Source of the DNA: Reyranella sp.
GTDB lineage: Bacteria > Pseudomonadota > Alphaproteobacteria > Reyranellales > Reyranellaceae
Assembly (NCBI GenBank): GCA_016780605.1
Contig: JADHLS010000214.1
Location: 1-8,111 of the forward strand
Reading direction: 5' to 3'
Length of the DNA: 8,111 nt
Under the pieces are notes generated by a model that saw nothing but the letters and a program-made list of their open reading frames with translations, searched no databases and was not told the DNA's origin. The position numbers and the translations under genes were made by a program. Below, in pieces: positions 1-5,959 of the stretch. The number at the start of each line of letters is the position of its first letter. The first letter of the stretch is position 1.

Positions 1-392
1 GAGACGACCGCGTTCTTGTCCTCGTAATCGATCTCGCGCTTGAAGAAGCGCGGGAAAGCGAGATCGATCAGAGCGCGGCCATGATTGCTCTTGTCGGCGT
101 AGAGCCAGGCGAGATGCACCAGCGTCTGGTCGAAGATCTTCTTCGGCCCCAGCAGCGTGATGCCGCGCCGGTTGGCGAAGCGACGGGCGTCGAGATAGAA
201 GTACTTGATCTTGCGCATGCCCCGCGCGATCGCCACGGGGTCGCTGAGATTGACCGAGCTCGCTATGTCGAGCGCGAACGGCCGCAAGCGCAGCTCGACG
301 TCGAAGTCGCTCTCGAGCTGGTAAGCCGGATCCTTGGCCAGGAAGGAGAACGGGCTGCGCAGGTCGATCCAGAGGTCGACTTTTCTTCTCAT
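1..392 (-). CDS. Thioredoxin-fold HCCA-isomerase / kappa-GST-like protein (DsbA superfamily), 3' part cut by window edge
   Basis: About 130 residues are visible and the reading frame leaves the window at its left edge. The N-terminus reads VDLWIDLRSPFSFLA, the beta1-loop-helix signature of the DsbA superfamily branch containing 2-hydroxychromene-2-carboxylate isomerases and kappa-class glutathione transferases. Ser13 of the SPFS motif matches the position of the glutathione-activating serine of GSTK1. There is no CxxC, so a disulfide oxidoreductase role is unlikely. No signal peptide is seen, so the protein should be cytosolic. The start is well supported: a GAGGAGG Shine-Dalgarno (398-404) lies 5 nt before the ATG and overlaps the TGA of the upstream SDR gene, giving tight operon coupling. 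In this family such proteins act as glutathione-dependent isomerases or transferases in aromatic breakdown. The exact substrate is unknown, and the missing C-terminus prevents a finer call. Confidence 0.72.
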   Translation of the reverse strand, partial: MRRKVDLWIDLRSPFSFLAKDPAYQLESDFDVELRLRPFALDIASSVNLSDPVAIARGMRKIKYFYLDARRFANRRGITLLGPKKIFDQTLVHLAWLYADKSNHGRALIDLAFPRFFKREIDYEDKNAVV

Positions 393-402
393 GAGGGCCT
401 CC

Positions 403-1185
403 TCATGCGCGCCGCCCCTGCTGCCCTTCGCCGGTCTTGTCGCGCAGCCGGCGCATGCCGCGCAGCCAGCGGTCGCGATCGAGCTTGCGCGCCATGTACT
501 CCGTCACCTCGGGATGCGGCAAAATCAGAAAGCGCTCCTCGTCCATCGCCTCGATCACGGTCTGGGCGACGGCGTCGGTATTCAGCACGCCGTCGACCGA
601 CGCGGCGGTCGCGCCCGCCATGCGCAGCATGTTGGTGTCGACGGCTTGCGGGCAAAGGACCGACACGGCAATGCCCCGGTCGCCGTACTGGATCGAGAGA
701 TGCTCGGCCAAGGCCACGGCGGCGTGCTTGGTGACGCCGTAGGGCGCGGAGCCCATCGAGGCCAGCAGGCCCGCGGCGCTGGCGGTGTTCAGCAGGTAGC
801 CCGACTTGCGCTTCAGCATGCCGGGCACCAGGGCGCGCGCGGCATAGACATGTGCCATGACATGGATCGCCCAGCTGTCGGCCCAGTCCTTGTCGGTCGC
901 GTCCTCATGCCCGCCGCGGCCAATGCCGGCATTGGAGAAGAAGACGTCGACCGGCCCGTACTGGCGCTCCGCCGCGGCAATCAGCTTCTGGATGTCCCCT
1001 TCCTTGGCGACGTCGCAGGCGACGGCCAGGCCCTTGATGTCCTTGGCGACCGCTTCCAGCCGACCGGCATCGCGGTCGGCCACGACCACACCCTTGGCGC
1101 CCTCCTTGGCATAGCGGCGCGCGATCGCCTCGCCGATACCGCCCGCCGCACCGGTGACGACGCAGACCTTGTCCTTTACTTTCAT
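403..1185 (-). CDS. Short-chain dehydrogenase/reductase (SDR), classical type
   Basis: This 260-aa Rossmann-fold protein has the length of a classical SDR. It shows the cofactor motif TGAAGGIG (residues 11-18), the structural NAG (85-87), catalytic Ser136, and the YxxxK pair Tyr149/Lys153. Asp37-Arg38 at the end of beta2 favours NAD(H) over NADP(H), by family rule. The helix-4 position normally held by the fourth catalytic residue Asn (as in 'vNl.g') reads I-H-V, with His108, which is atypical. The C-terminal tail is rich in Arg and Lys. A purine-rich AGAGGGAAG stretch precedes the ATG. It lies downstream of the alcohol dehydrogenase on the same strand, separated by a REPIN-like repeat, and its stop overlaps the ribosome binding site of the next gene. 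It probably oxidises or reduces an alcohol/ketone intermediate made by the neighbouring oxygenase or dehydrogenase. The substrate cannot be deduced. Confidence 0.93.
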   Translation of the reverse strand: MKVKDKVCVVTGAAGGIGEAIARRYAKEGAKGVVVADRDAGRLEAVAKDIKGLAVACDVAKEGDIQKLIAAAERQYGPVDVFFSNAGIGRGGHEDATDKDWADSWAIHVMAHVYAARALVPGMLKRKSGYLLNTASAAGLLASMGSAPYGVTKHAAVALAEHLSIQYGDRGIAVSVLCPQAVDTNMLRMAGATAASVDGVLNTDAVAQTVIEAMDEERFLILPHPEVTEYMARKLDRDRWLRGMRRLRDKTGEGQQGRRA

Positions 1186-1210
1186 TCTTCCCTCTCCGAT
1201 CCAGTTCCTA

Positions 1211-1316
1211 CCTCATCCTGAGGAGCGCGCCGCAGGCGCGCGTCTCGAAGGATGGCAACAGCCTCGGTGTTGCCCACCCTTCGAGACGCGCCCTTCGGGC
1301 GCTCCTCAGGGTGAGG
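1211..1316. repeat. REPIN-like long inverted repeat (paired palindromes) inside the operon
   Basis: Two arms of about 50 nt (1211-1260 and 1268-1316) are near-perfect inverse complements around a 7-nt centre. They begin CCTCATCCTGAGGAGCGC on one side and end GCGCTCCTCAGGGTGAGG on the other. Each arm contains its own smaller palindrome (GCGCGCC-gca-GGCGCGC on the left, GCGCCC-ttc-GGGCGC on the right). The two tips differ in sequence, yet both stay self-complementary. Paired inverted REP units of this style are common between genes in alphaproteobacteria. The repeat fills the 141-bp gap between the alcohol dehydrogenase stop and the SDR start, so in the operon mRNA it would fold into a long hairpin. 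It may stabilise or partly terminate the transcript. No T-tract follows. Confidence 0.85.
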
Positions 1317-1326
1317 CCTAGTGTCC

Positions 1327-2475
1327 CTAACCCCAGCTCTCCTCGATCAGCTGCACGTACTGGGCCTTGGTCGGCTGGCGCGGCGTCGACTGGTGGCAAT
1401 GATCGCCCAGTGCACCGTCGGCGATCTTGTCGACCGTGTCCTGCGCCAGCCCCATGGCGCCGAGCCCTTTGGGGATCCCGAGACGCTCGTTGAGCGCGGC
1501 GACGGCGTTGGCCACGCCTGCCGCATTGCCTTCGCTGGCCGGCAGGCCCATGACCTGCGCCACCTTCTTGTACTTCTCACCCACCGCCGGTTCGTTGAAG
1601 CGCAACACGGCCGGCAGATACACCGCGTTCAAGGTCCCGTGATGCAGGCGATAGCCTTTCAGTCCGCCCGTCGGATGGCTGAGCGCATGCACGGCCCCCA
1701 GCCCCTTCTGGAACACCATGGCGCCTTCCATGGCTGCCATCGCCATGTTGTAGCGCGCCTCGCGGTCCGAACCGTCCCTGGTGGCGCGCTCGACGAACGT
1801 CCACGCTTTCTCCAGCCCATCGAGCGCGATCGAATCGGCCGGCGGGTTGAAGGCGTTCGACAGGAAGCATTCGATGTTGTGGGTGAAGGCATCCATGCCG
1901 GTGCCCGCCGTGAGGTGCGGCGGCAGGCCGAGCGTCAGCTCGGGATCGATCAGCGCCAGCCTGGGGATCAGGTACGGGCTGCCGATGGCGAGCTTGCGAC
2001 CCGAATCCATGATGATGACGCCGCCGCGGCTCACCTCGCTGCCGGTGCCCGACGTCGTCGGGATGGCAACGATCGGCGCCACCGCCGCGGTGATCTTGCC
2101 CGCGCCGCCTTCGACGAAGGAATAAGGTTGCAGCGACCTGCCGGGATGGGTCGCCATCAGGCCGACCGCCTTGGCGAGATCCATCGGCGAGCCGCCGCCG
2201 ATGGCGATGATGCCGTCGCAGCCCTCCTCCTTGTAGATCTTGAGCGCATCGCGCATGGCGGCTTCCGTCGGATTCTCCGGCGTGCCGTCGTAGAGCGCGA
2301 TCGGCATGTTGCCCGGCAGCTGCTCCTTCACCTTGGCCCACAGGCCGGCGGCGATCACGCCCTTGTCGGTCACGATCAGCGGCCGGCGGATTCCCAGCAG
2401 CTGCAGCTCGGCGGCGAGAAGCTTCAGCGCGCCGAAATCGAACTGGATGCGCGTGAGGTAGGTGATGAGCGCCAT
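1327..2475 (-). CDS. Iron-containing alcohol dehydrogenase (group III, Fe-ADH family)
   Basis: The 382-aa product is the standard length for Fe-ADH proteins such as FucO. The N-terminal dinucleotide domain carries GGGSPMDLAKA (93-103) and the IPTTSGTGSEVS loop (138-149). The C-terminal helical domain supplies the metal site: Asp195 and His199 (GMDAFTHN), His263 (HALSH, with His267) and a His of the HHG motif (278-280). The complete ligand set and GGGSPMD argue for an alcohol dehydrogenase rather than a maleylacetate reductase, which usually lacks SPMD. It catalyses NAD(P)-linked interconversion of a primary or secondary alcohol with its carbonyl compound in the cytosol. The AGGAAA ribosome binding site (2482-2487) begins at the last base of the upstream dioxygenase TAG and lies 6 nt before the ATG. 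The two genes are therefore co-transcribed and probably coupled. Substrate is unknown; oxidation of the dioxygenase product is plausible. Confidence 0.94.
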   Translation of the reverse strand: MALITYLTRIQFDFGALKLLAAELQLLGIRRPLIVTDKGVIAAGLWAKVKEQLPGNMPIALYDGTPENPTEAAMRDALKIYKEEGCDGIIAIGGGSPMDLAKAVGLMATHPGRSLQPYSFVEGGAGKITAAVAPIVAIPTTSGTGSEVSRGGVIIMDSGRKLAIGSPYLIPRLALIDPELTLGLPPHLTAGTGMDAFTHNIECFLSNAFNPPADSIALDGLEKAWTFVERATRDGSDREARYNMAMAAMEGAMVFQKGLGAVHALSHPTGGLKGYRLHHGTLNAVYLPAVLRFNEPAVGEKYKKVAQVMGLPASEGNAAGVANAVAALNERLGIPKGLGAMGLAQDTVDKIADGALGDHCHQSTPRQPTKAQYVQLIEESWG

Positions 2476-2485
2476 GTACGGTTTC

Positions 2486-3319
2486 CTATGCGCGATAGAA
2501 CGGCTTGTCGCCCTTGACGGTGACGCGATAGCCCAGGCGTTTGTTGGGGAAGTAGTCCCACATCGCGTGGTGCATGGCCGCGCGATTGTCCCAGAACGCC
2601 ACGGAGTTGGGCTGCCAGGCGAAGCGGCACTGGAATTCCGGCGTCTCGCTGTGACGGTAGAGCATCTCGAGCAAGGCGTCGCTCTCGGGACGGCGCAGCC
2701 CGACGATGTGGGTGGTGAAGTTGCGATTGACGTAGAGCGCCTTACGGCCGGTCACCGGATGGGTCCGCACCACCGGATGCTCGGCGCGCGGAAAGCCGCC
2801 GGCCTTGGGCGCGTAGCCGAAGCGGCCGCCATAGACCTGCGCGCCGTCATGCACCGCCACGAGCCCCTCGCACAGACGCTGGATCGGCGCCGACAGCGTC
2901 TCATAGGCGCGGTACATGTTGGCGAACAGCGTATTGCCGCCGCCGTCGGGCGGCAGCTCCTTCATGTAGAGGATGCTGCCCATCGGCGGTTCGGCATCGC
3001 AACTGACGTCGGAGTGCCATTCCTCGCCGGCGACGTGCTTGGAATGCTCGTCGGCCTTGATGACCAGGATCTCCGGATGCCCGCCGTCCCCGCGCGTGGA
3101 CGTCGGATGGAGGTGAAGCTCGCCGAAGCGGCGGCCGAAGTCCTTGTGCTGGTCGTGCGTCAGCTCCTGGTCGCGGAAGAAGATCACCAGGTTCTCCATC
3201 AACGCGTCATGGATCTCCTGGAACTGCTGGTTGCCCAGCGGCCGAGCGAGATCGACGCCGGCAATCTCCGCCCCGATGGCGGGCGTGAGCTTGCGCACTT
3301 CGATGGTCTGGAAGCCCAT
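2486..3319 (-). CDS. TauD/TfdA-family Fe(II)/2-oxoglutarate-dependent dioxygenase (first copy)
   Basis: The product has 277 aa from the chosen start, or 279 from the ATG at 3325 (residue numbers below count from that ATG). The fold opens with the typical 'LTPAIGAEIAGVDLARPL' segment. The facial triad is visible: His104 and Asp106 in EWHSDVS, and His252 in WDNRAAMHHA. Thr132 and Arg263/Arg267 (GYRVTV) fit the 2-oxoglutarate site of TauD. Family members hydroxylate a carbon next to a heteroatom (taurine, alkylsulfonates, phenoxyacetates), releasing an aldehyde plus sulfite or a phenol, with O2 and 2-oxoglutarate consumed. It is the first gene of the minus-strand operon, 10 bp before the Fe-ADH gene. 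The ATG at 3319 was chosen because GAGGA lies 6 nt before it but directly abuts the ATG at 3325. The substrate is unresolved. Confidence 0.93.
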   Translation of the reverse strand: MGFQTIEVRKLTPAIGAEIAGVDLARPLGNQQFQEIHDALMENLVIFFRDQELTHDQHKDFGRRFGELHLHPTSTRGDGGHPEILVIKADEHSKHVAGEEWHSDVSCDAEPPMGSILYMKELPPDGGGNTLFANMYRAYETLSAPIQRLCEGLVAVHDGAQVYGGRFGYAPKAGGFPRAEHPVVRTHPVTGRKALYVNRNFTTHIVGLRRPESDALLEMLYRHSETPEFQCRFAWQPNSVAFWDNRAAMHHAMWDYFPNKRLGYRVTVKGDKPFYRA

Positions 3320-3325
3320 GGACAT

Positions 3326-3330
3326 TCCTC
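3326..3330 (-). promoter_or_regulatory. Shine-Dalgarno that decides the dioxygenase start
   Basis: On the minus strand the sequence reads GTGAGGA-ATG-TCC-ATG-GGC. GAGGA has zero spacing to the first ATG and an ideal 6 nt to the second (3317-3319), so the second ATG is favoured. The gap to the divergent acetyltransferase ATG at 3364 is only 38-44 bp, so any promoters for the two genes must overlap or lie within coding sequence. Confidence 0.6.
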
Positions 3331-3363
3331 ACTTTTGCCGCAAGCCTAGATGAGAAAACCATC

Positions 3364-3843
3364 ATGAGCGACTCCCTGATCCTGCGCGCCGGGACCGCTG
3401 TCGATGCTCCCGCCATCGCCGCCACGATCGCGGCTGCCTTCGAGCAGTATCGCGGCCGGCTCGAACCCGAGTCGGGCGCGTTCGGCGAGACGGCCGAGGC
3501 CATCGCCGCCGAGCTTGCGCACGAATCCGGCTGCATTCTCGCCGAGCAGAACGGCAAGGTGCTGGGCTGCGTCATGGTCAAGCTGCTCGAGGGCGATCTT
3601 TATTTCGGCCGGCTCGCCGTGCTGCCGTCCGCGCGAGGCCGCGGCATCGCCCGCCTGCTGATCGAGGCGGTCGAGGACGAAGCGCGCCGCCGCGAGTTGT
3701 CCGGTGTGCGGCTTGGCGTGCGCATCGTGCTGACGGAGAACCAGAAGTTGTTCACGTCGCTGGGCTACGTCGAAATCGGCCGCGAGGCTCATGAGGGATT
3801 CGACCATCCGACGTCGATCAATATGCGCAAGGCGCTGCGCTGA
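3364..3843 (+). CDS. GNAT-family N-acetyltransferase
   Basis: The 159-aa product has the size of a stand-alone GNAT domain. Motif A, the acetyl-CoA pyrophosphate loop, is RLAVLPSARGRGIARLL (residues 83-99), with RGRGIA at 91-96 matching Q/RxxGxG/A. Motif B follows, with Asn126, F130 and LGY (133-135), the usual 'N..a..lY..lGF' segment. The first 80 residues form the variable acceptor-side part. It transfers an acetyl group from acetyl-CoA to an amine; nothing in the sequence identifies the acceptor. It is divergent from the dioxygenase gene. No strong ribosome binding site precedes the ATG: GATGAGAAAACC is the only purine-rich stretch. The 3' end is followed by hairpins and a long gene-free stretch, so it is probably monocistronic. 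Confidence 0.9.
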   Translation: MSDSLILRAGTAVDAPAIAATIAAAFEQYRGRLEPESGAFGETAEAIAAELAHESGCILAEQNGKVLGCVMVKLLEGDLYFGRLAVLPSARGRGIARLLIEAVEDEARRRELSGVRLGVRIVLTENQKLFTSLGYVEIGREAHEGFDHPTSINMRKALR

Positions 3844-3847
3844 GCGA

Positions 3848-3872
3848 ATGGCGGAGGTGTCTGCACCGCCAT
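3848..3872 (+). terminator. Hairpin just after the acetyltransferase stop (weak terminator candidate)
   Basis: ATGGC (3848-3852) and GGTG (3856-3859) pair with CACC (3864-3867) and GCCAT (3868-3872) around a tctg loop, with a 3-nt bulge. It begins 5 nt after the TGA. No T-tract follows, so intrinsic termination is uncertain. Confidence 0.25.
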
Positions 3873-4020
3873 CGGCGGCCGAAGGTTTAGCGGCATTTCC
3901 GGTATTTCCGACAAGGGTCGTTGTGGCTCGTCGGAAGTCGACCCACTATCGATTGGGTCGGCCGTCGAATTAAGACAATTACGCAAATTTCGCTACCGGT
4001 TTGAAGTTCGGGACGGCTGC

Positions 4021-4061
<41 letters not shown>

Positions 4062-4090
4062 AAAGCCCGTGACCGTATCGGACAAAGGCG

Positions 4091-4119
4091 AATATAACAT
4101 AAGTGCTTATGACAATCAA
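4091..4119 (-). promoter_or_regulatory. Sigma-70-like promoter candidate, minus strand
   Basis: Read on the minus strand, TTGATT (4114-4119) and TATATT (4091-4096) are separated by exactly 17 bp. The predicted start, near 4084, would produce a transcript entering the CT side of the dinucleotide tract and running antisense to the acetyltransferase gene. No coding sequence is recognised in that transcript. It could drive a small RNA, or be a chance match in locally A/T-rich DNA. Confidence 0.3.
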
Positions 4120-4126
4120 GCACTTA
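4100..4126. promoter_or_regulatory. 9-bp perfect inverted repeat (possible operator)
   Basis: TAAGTGCTT (4100-4108) and AAGCACTTA (4118-4126) are perfect inverse complements separated by 9 nt. The repeat spans the spacer and -35 of the minus-strand promoter candidate, an arrangement typical of a repressor site. No regulator can be assigned. Confidence 0.4.
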
Positions 4127-4256
4127 GGTTAAGTTGCGCCCAGTTTCACTATTGGGAGTTTTTGCGCTCCGTAGAGGGGCACGAATAGGGGTTCGGAACA
4201 GCGGCCACGCCATTGCTTGAGCCCAAGCACGGCTGCTGGCAATGCTGTCATCCGCT

Positions 4257-4766
4257 TCATCGAGCCTCGCGCGGCGCGAAGCGGTATCGGAAGGTGCACT
4301 CCGGTGCACCCTGCATGATCGTCTGCGCACGATCGAGAGCCACCTCGCCCTCGCCCGCCGCCGCGATGTCGAAATCGGCGGCGCAGATCAGCAGTGCCCC
4401 CAGCTCGGGCTCGCCCAGCGCGCGGAAGAAATCGGCGAAGCGGCAGCGTGTGACGTCGATGTCCAGCGCCTGCTCGTCGTGGCGCCGGACCTCGAATTCG
4501 ACTTCGCGGCCCGATACCTCGCCGAACACCTTCTGGATCGCGGCCCACTTGCCGCGTGGGCTGCCGTCGATACCGGCCGCGATGCCGGCGAACAGCTGCT
4601 TCGACCAGTCGCGCAGGGCCTGCTTCACCAGGGCGTCGGCCTCGTCCTTGCCGAGCCTGGCGCGCAGGGCCCGCACCACCGGCACCAGGACCTGGGCCTG
4701 CATGCGCGTCTTGTCGAGCAGCGAGACCTCAGGATCCACCAGGTAGTCGTCGAGCAAGCCGTTCAT
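4257..4766 (-). CDS. L-2-amino-thiazoline-4-carboxylate (ATC) hydrolase-like protein, paralogue A
   Basis: The 169-aa soluble protein has no signal peptide or membrane segment. The signature is DVTRCRFADFFRALGEPELG (104-123), then ICAADFD (127-133, Cys128 with Asp131/133), then a 'RAQTIMQGAPECTFRYRF' tail (Cys157). This pattern of conserved Cys, CxxD and C-F matches the family named for the Pseudomonas L-ATC hydrolase, which opens the thiazoline ring to S- or N-carbamoyl-cysteine during cysteine formation. The N-terminal half is helical, with the family-typical 'LVPVVRALRARLGKDEA' segment. Its ATG overlaps the stop of paralogue B (ATGA, 4763-4766), so the two are translationally coupled. The family assignment was made by eye. 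Most family members are uncharacterised and the substrate need not be ATC. Confidence 0.72.
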   Translation of the reverse strand: MNGLLDDYLVDPEVSLLDKTRMQAQVLVPVVRALRARLGKDEADALVKQALRDWSKQLFAGIAAGIDGSPRGKWAAIQKVFGEVSGREVEFEVRRHDEQALDIDVTRCRFADFFRALGEPELGALLICAADFDIAAAGEGEVALDRAQTIMQGAPECTFRYRFAPREAR

Positions 4767-5233
4767 GGCTTCTTTCGGAAACGGAAATCGCAGCAGCTGC
4801 CACCGGCCAACAGGGTCTGGCTGCGCTCGAGCTTCAGCGTGGCGGAGAAGCCTTCGACCATCGCATGGTCGCGGGCGCAATGGATCTGCACGCCGAGATC
4901 GGCAAGGCCGAGCTCGCGATAGAACTCGGCGTAGCGGCAGCGCGTGACGTTGAAGGCCAGGCGATCGGCGGTCTGCTCGATCACCTCGAGCTCCATGCCG
5001 CCACCGCCCGCCCACACTTCCTCGGCGACACGGCGCAGGCCCGCGAGGTCGCCGCCGAACGTGTCCGCCCAGCGTTCGCCGTCGCCTACGGCCATACTGC
5101 GGATGGCGGCGGCGACCACCTCGCGAGTCGGCCCGTCGCCGAATCTTTCGCGGCACGCAGCGATGAAGGGAATGAGCACGCGGCCCTCGATCTTGCGCCG
5201 CTGCAGATGGCTGATCTGGATGTCTTCGGTCAT
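4763..5233 (-). CDS. L-2-amino-thiazoline-4-carboxylate (ATC) hydrolase-like protein, paralogue B
   Basis: The 156-aa paralogue of the adjacent gene carries the same landmarks: VTRCRYAEFYRELGLADLG (96-114), HCARDHA (118-124, Cys119/Asp122) and RSQTLLAGGSCCDFRFR (137-153). Between the two proteins the TRCR(Y/F)A(E/D)F(Y/F)R core is strongly conserved, whereas the N-terminal helical halves have diverged. This suggests an old duplication and possibly a heteromeric enzyme. It is the first gene of the pair and divergent from the LysR-type regulator, which probably controls it. The start is uncertain: ATG 5233 and an in-frame ATG at 5245 both lack a good ribosome binding site. A perfect hairpin lies between them. 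The longer in-frame extension to 5362 overlaps the regulator and is not credible. Confidence 0.7.
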   Translation of the reverse strand: MTEDIQISHLQRRKIEGRVLIPFIAACRERFGDGPTREVVAAAIRSMAVGDGERWADTFGGDLAGLRRVAEEVWAGGGGMELEVIEQTADRLAFNVTRCRYAEFYRELGLADLGVQIHCARDHAMVEGFSATLKLERSQTLLAGGSCCDFRFRKKP

Positions 5234-5252
5234 GGGCGCGACCATCGCGCCC
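5234..5252 (-). promoter_or_regulatory. Perfect hairpin immediately before the paralogue B start
   Basis: On the mRNA strand GGGCGCG-ATGGT-CGCGCCC is followed directly by the ATG of paralogue B. The 7-bp all-GC stem has a 5-nt loop that contains the alternative in-frame ATG. It occupies the place where a ribosome binding site should be and could restrict translation. Confidence 0.5.
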
Positions 5253-5264
5253 GTCGTCGCGGCA

Positions 5265-5284
5265 GACAAATCAGCTGATCTGTT
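5265..5284. promoter_or_regulatory. Palindromic operator candidate in the LysR/hydrolase divergent region
   Basis: An imperfect 20-bp palindrome (8 of 10 base pairs) is centred on the perfect 10-mer ATCAGCTGAT (5270-5279). It lies in the 110-bp gap between the divergent LysR-type gene and the hydrolase pair, where LysR-family proteins normally bind. A TAAAAT (5331-5336) sits 7 nt before the regulator's GTG, which would fit a -10 box with an almost leaderless transcript. No convincing -35 is seen. Confidence 0.4.
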
Positions 5285-5343
5285 GCTCGAGACATAGATT
5301 TCCTGATGCTCGCCGCCAGACCCCCGGTCGTAAAATCGGTCGC

Positions 5344-5952
5344 GTGACTTATCGACTCCCACCCCTCAATGGGCTGCGCGCCTTCGAAGCGGCGGCGCGG
5401 CACAGAAGCTTCACCGGCGCCGCCGACGAGCTCTGCGTGACGCCGGGCGCCGTCAGCCAGCTCGTGAAGGCGCTGGAGACCGCGCTCGACACGCGGCTCT
5501 TCCATCGCTCGGCTCGCGCGATCACGCTCACGCCGGAGGGAAAGAAGTACCTGCCGGCAATCCGCCGCGCCTTCGAGGAGATCGCGGCGGCGACCGAAGC
5601 CACGGCCCCCGGTTTGCCCGGGCGCAAGCTGCGGCTCGGCATCACACCCGATCTCGACCGCGCGGGCTCTGCCGTGCTGCGCGGTCTGGTGGGGCGCAAG
5701 GGCACGCGCGACATCGTCGGACAACGCGTCGCCGATGATCCCGGCCTGCTGGTCCAGGGCGGCAGCCTGGATGCCCTGCTGCGTCTCTCCGACGAGGGCT
5801 GTGCCGGCCTGCATCTCGACCGGATGACGGTGATCGCCGCCGACCGCAGCCGGCTCGACGCCGTCCTGGTCACCCGCCCCGGCATTGCCGGATGCCGCCA
5901 GCACAAGAGCCTCGTGATGCTGCTTGCGCGGGCGGCCCGGGAGAGTAATTAG
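5344..5952 (+). CDS. LysR-type transcriptional regulator (GcvA-like) with shortened effector domain
   Basis: The 202-aa product has a classic N-terminal winged HTH: RLPPLNGLRAFEAAARHRSF, then GAADELCVTPGAVSQLVKALE (25-45), then RLFHRSARAITLTPEGKKYL (51-70). This is followed by a linker helix. The opening matches GcvA-like regulators and sets the start at the GTG at 5344; there is no nearby ATG in frame. The effector part begins normally at RKLRLGIT (94-101) but is only about 105 residues, against roughly 200 in the family. It passes directly from 'LDALLRLSD' (142-150) and 'LDRMTVIAADR' (158-168) to a C-terminal-looking 'ARAARES'. No stop or frameshift is apparent, so this looks like an internal reduction rather than a broken gene. 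It is divergent from the hydrolase pair and 7 bp before a dioxygenase gene, so it probably regulates both. Confidence 0.85.
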   Translation: MTYRLPPLNGLRAFEAAARHRSFTGAADELCVTPGAVSQLVKALETALDTRLFHRSARAITLTPEGKKYLPAIRRAFEEIAAATEATAPGLPGRKLRLGITPDLDRAGSAVLRGLVGRKGTRDIVGQRVADDPGLLVQGGSLDALLRLSDEGCAGLHLDRMTVIAADRSRLDAVLVTRPGIAGCRQHKSLVMLLARAARESN

Positions 5953-5959
5953 TCGCCGC

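Noticed and set aside
334..1221. Plus-strand ORF of 295 codons opposite the SDR gene
   Set aside because: It is a high-GC antisense shadow of the SDR, which has clear family motifs on the other strand.
1327..2475. Reading the Fe-ADH gene as a maleylacetate reductase beside a TfdA-like gene (2,4-D pathway)
   Set aside because: GGGSPMD and a full Asp/His metal-ligand set point to an iron alcohol dehydrogenase, and no chlorocatechol genes are present.
1321..2517. Plus-strand ORF of 398 codons opposite the Fe-ADH gene
   Set aside because: Arg/His/Asp-rich composition and no domain; it is the antisense frame of a well-supported enzyme.
4252..4284. CCGCTTC...GAAGCGG stem at the hydrolase 3' end as a terminator
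   Set aside because: It overlaps the last codons, has a long loop and is not followed by a T-tract; chance pairing in GC-rich sequence is likely.
5344..5952. Frameshifted or interrupted LysR pseudogene
   Set aside because: The frame is continuous from the HTH to a C-terminal-like helix, with no stop or compositional break, and the downstream gene follows at normal operon spacing.
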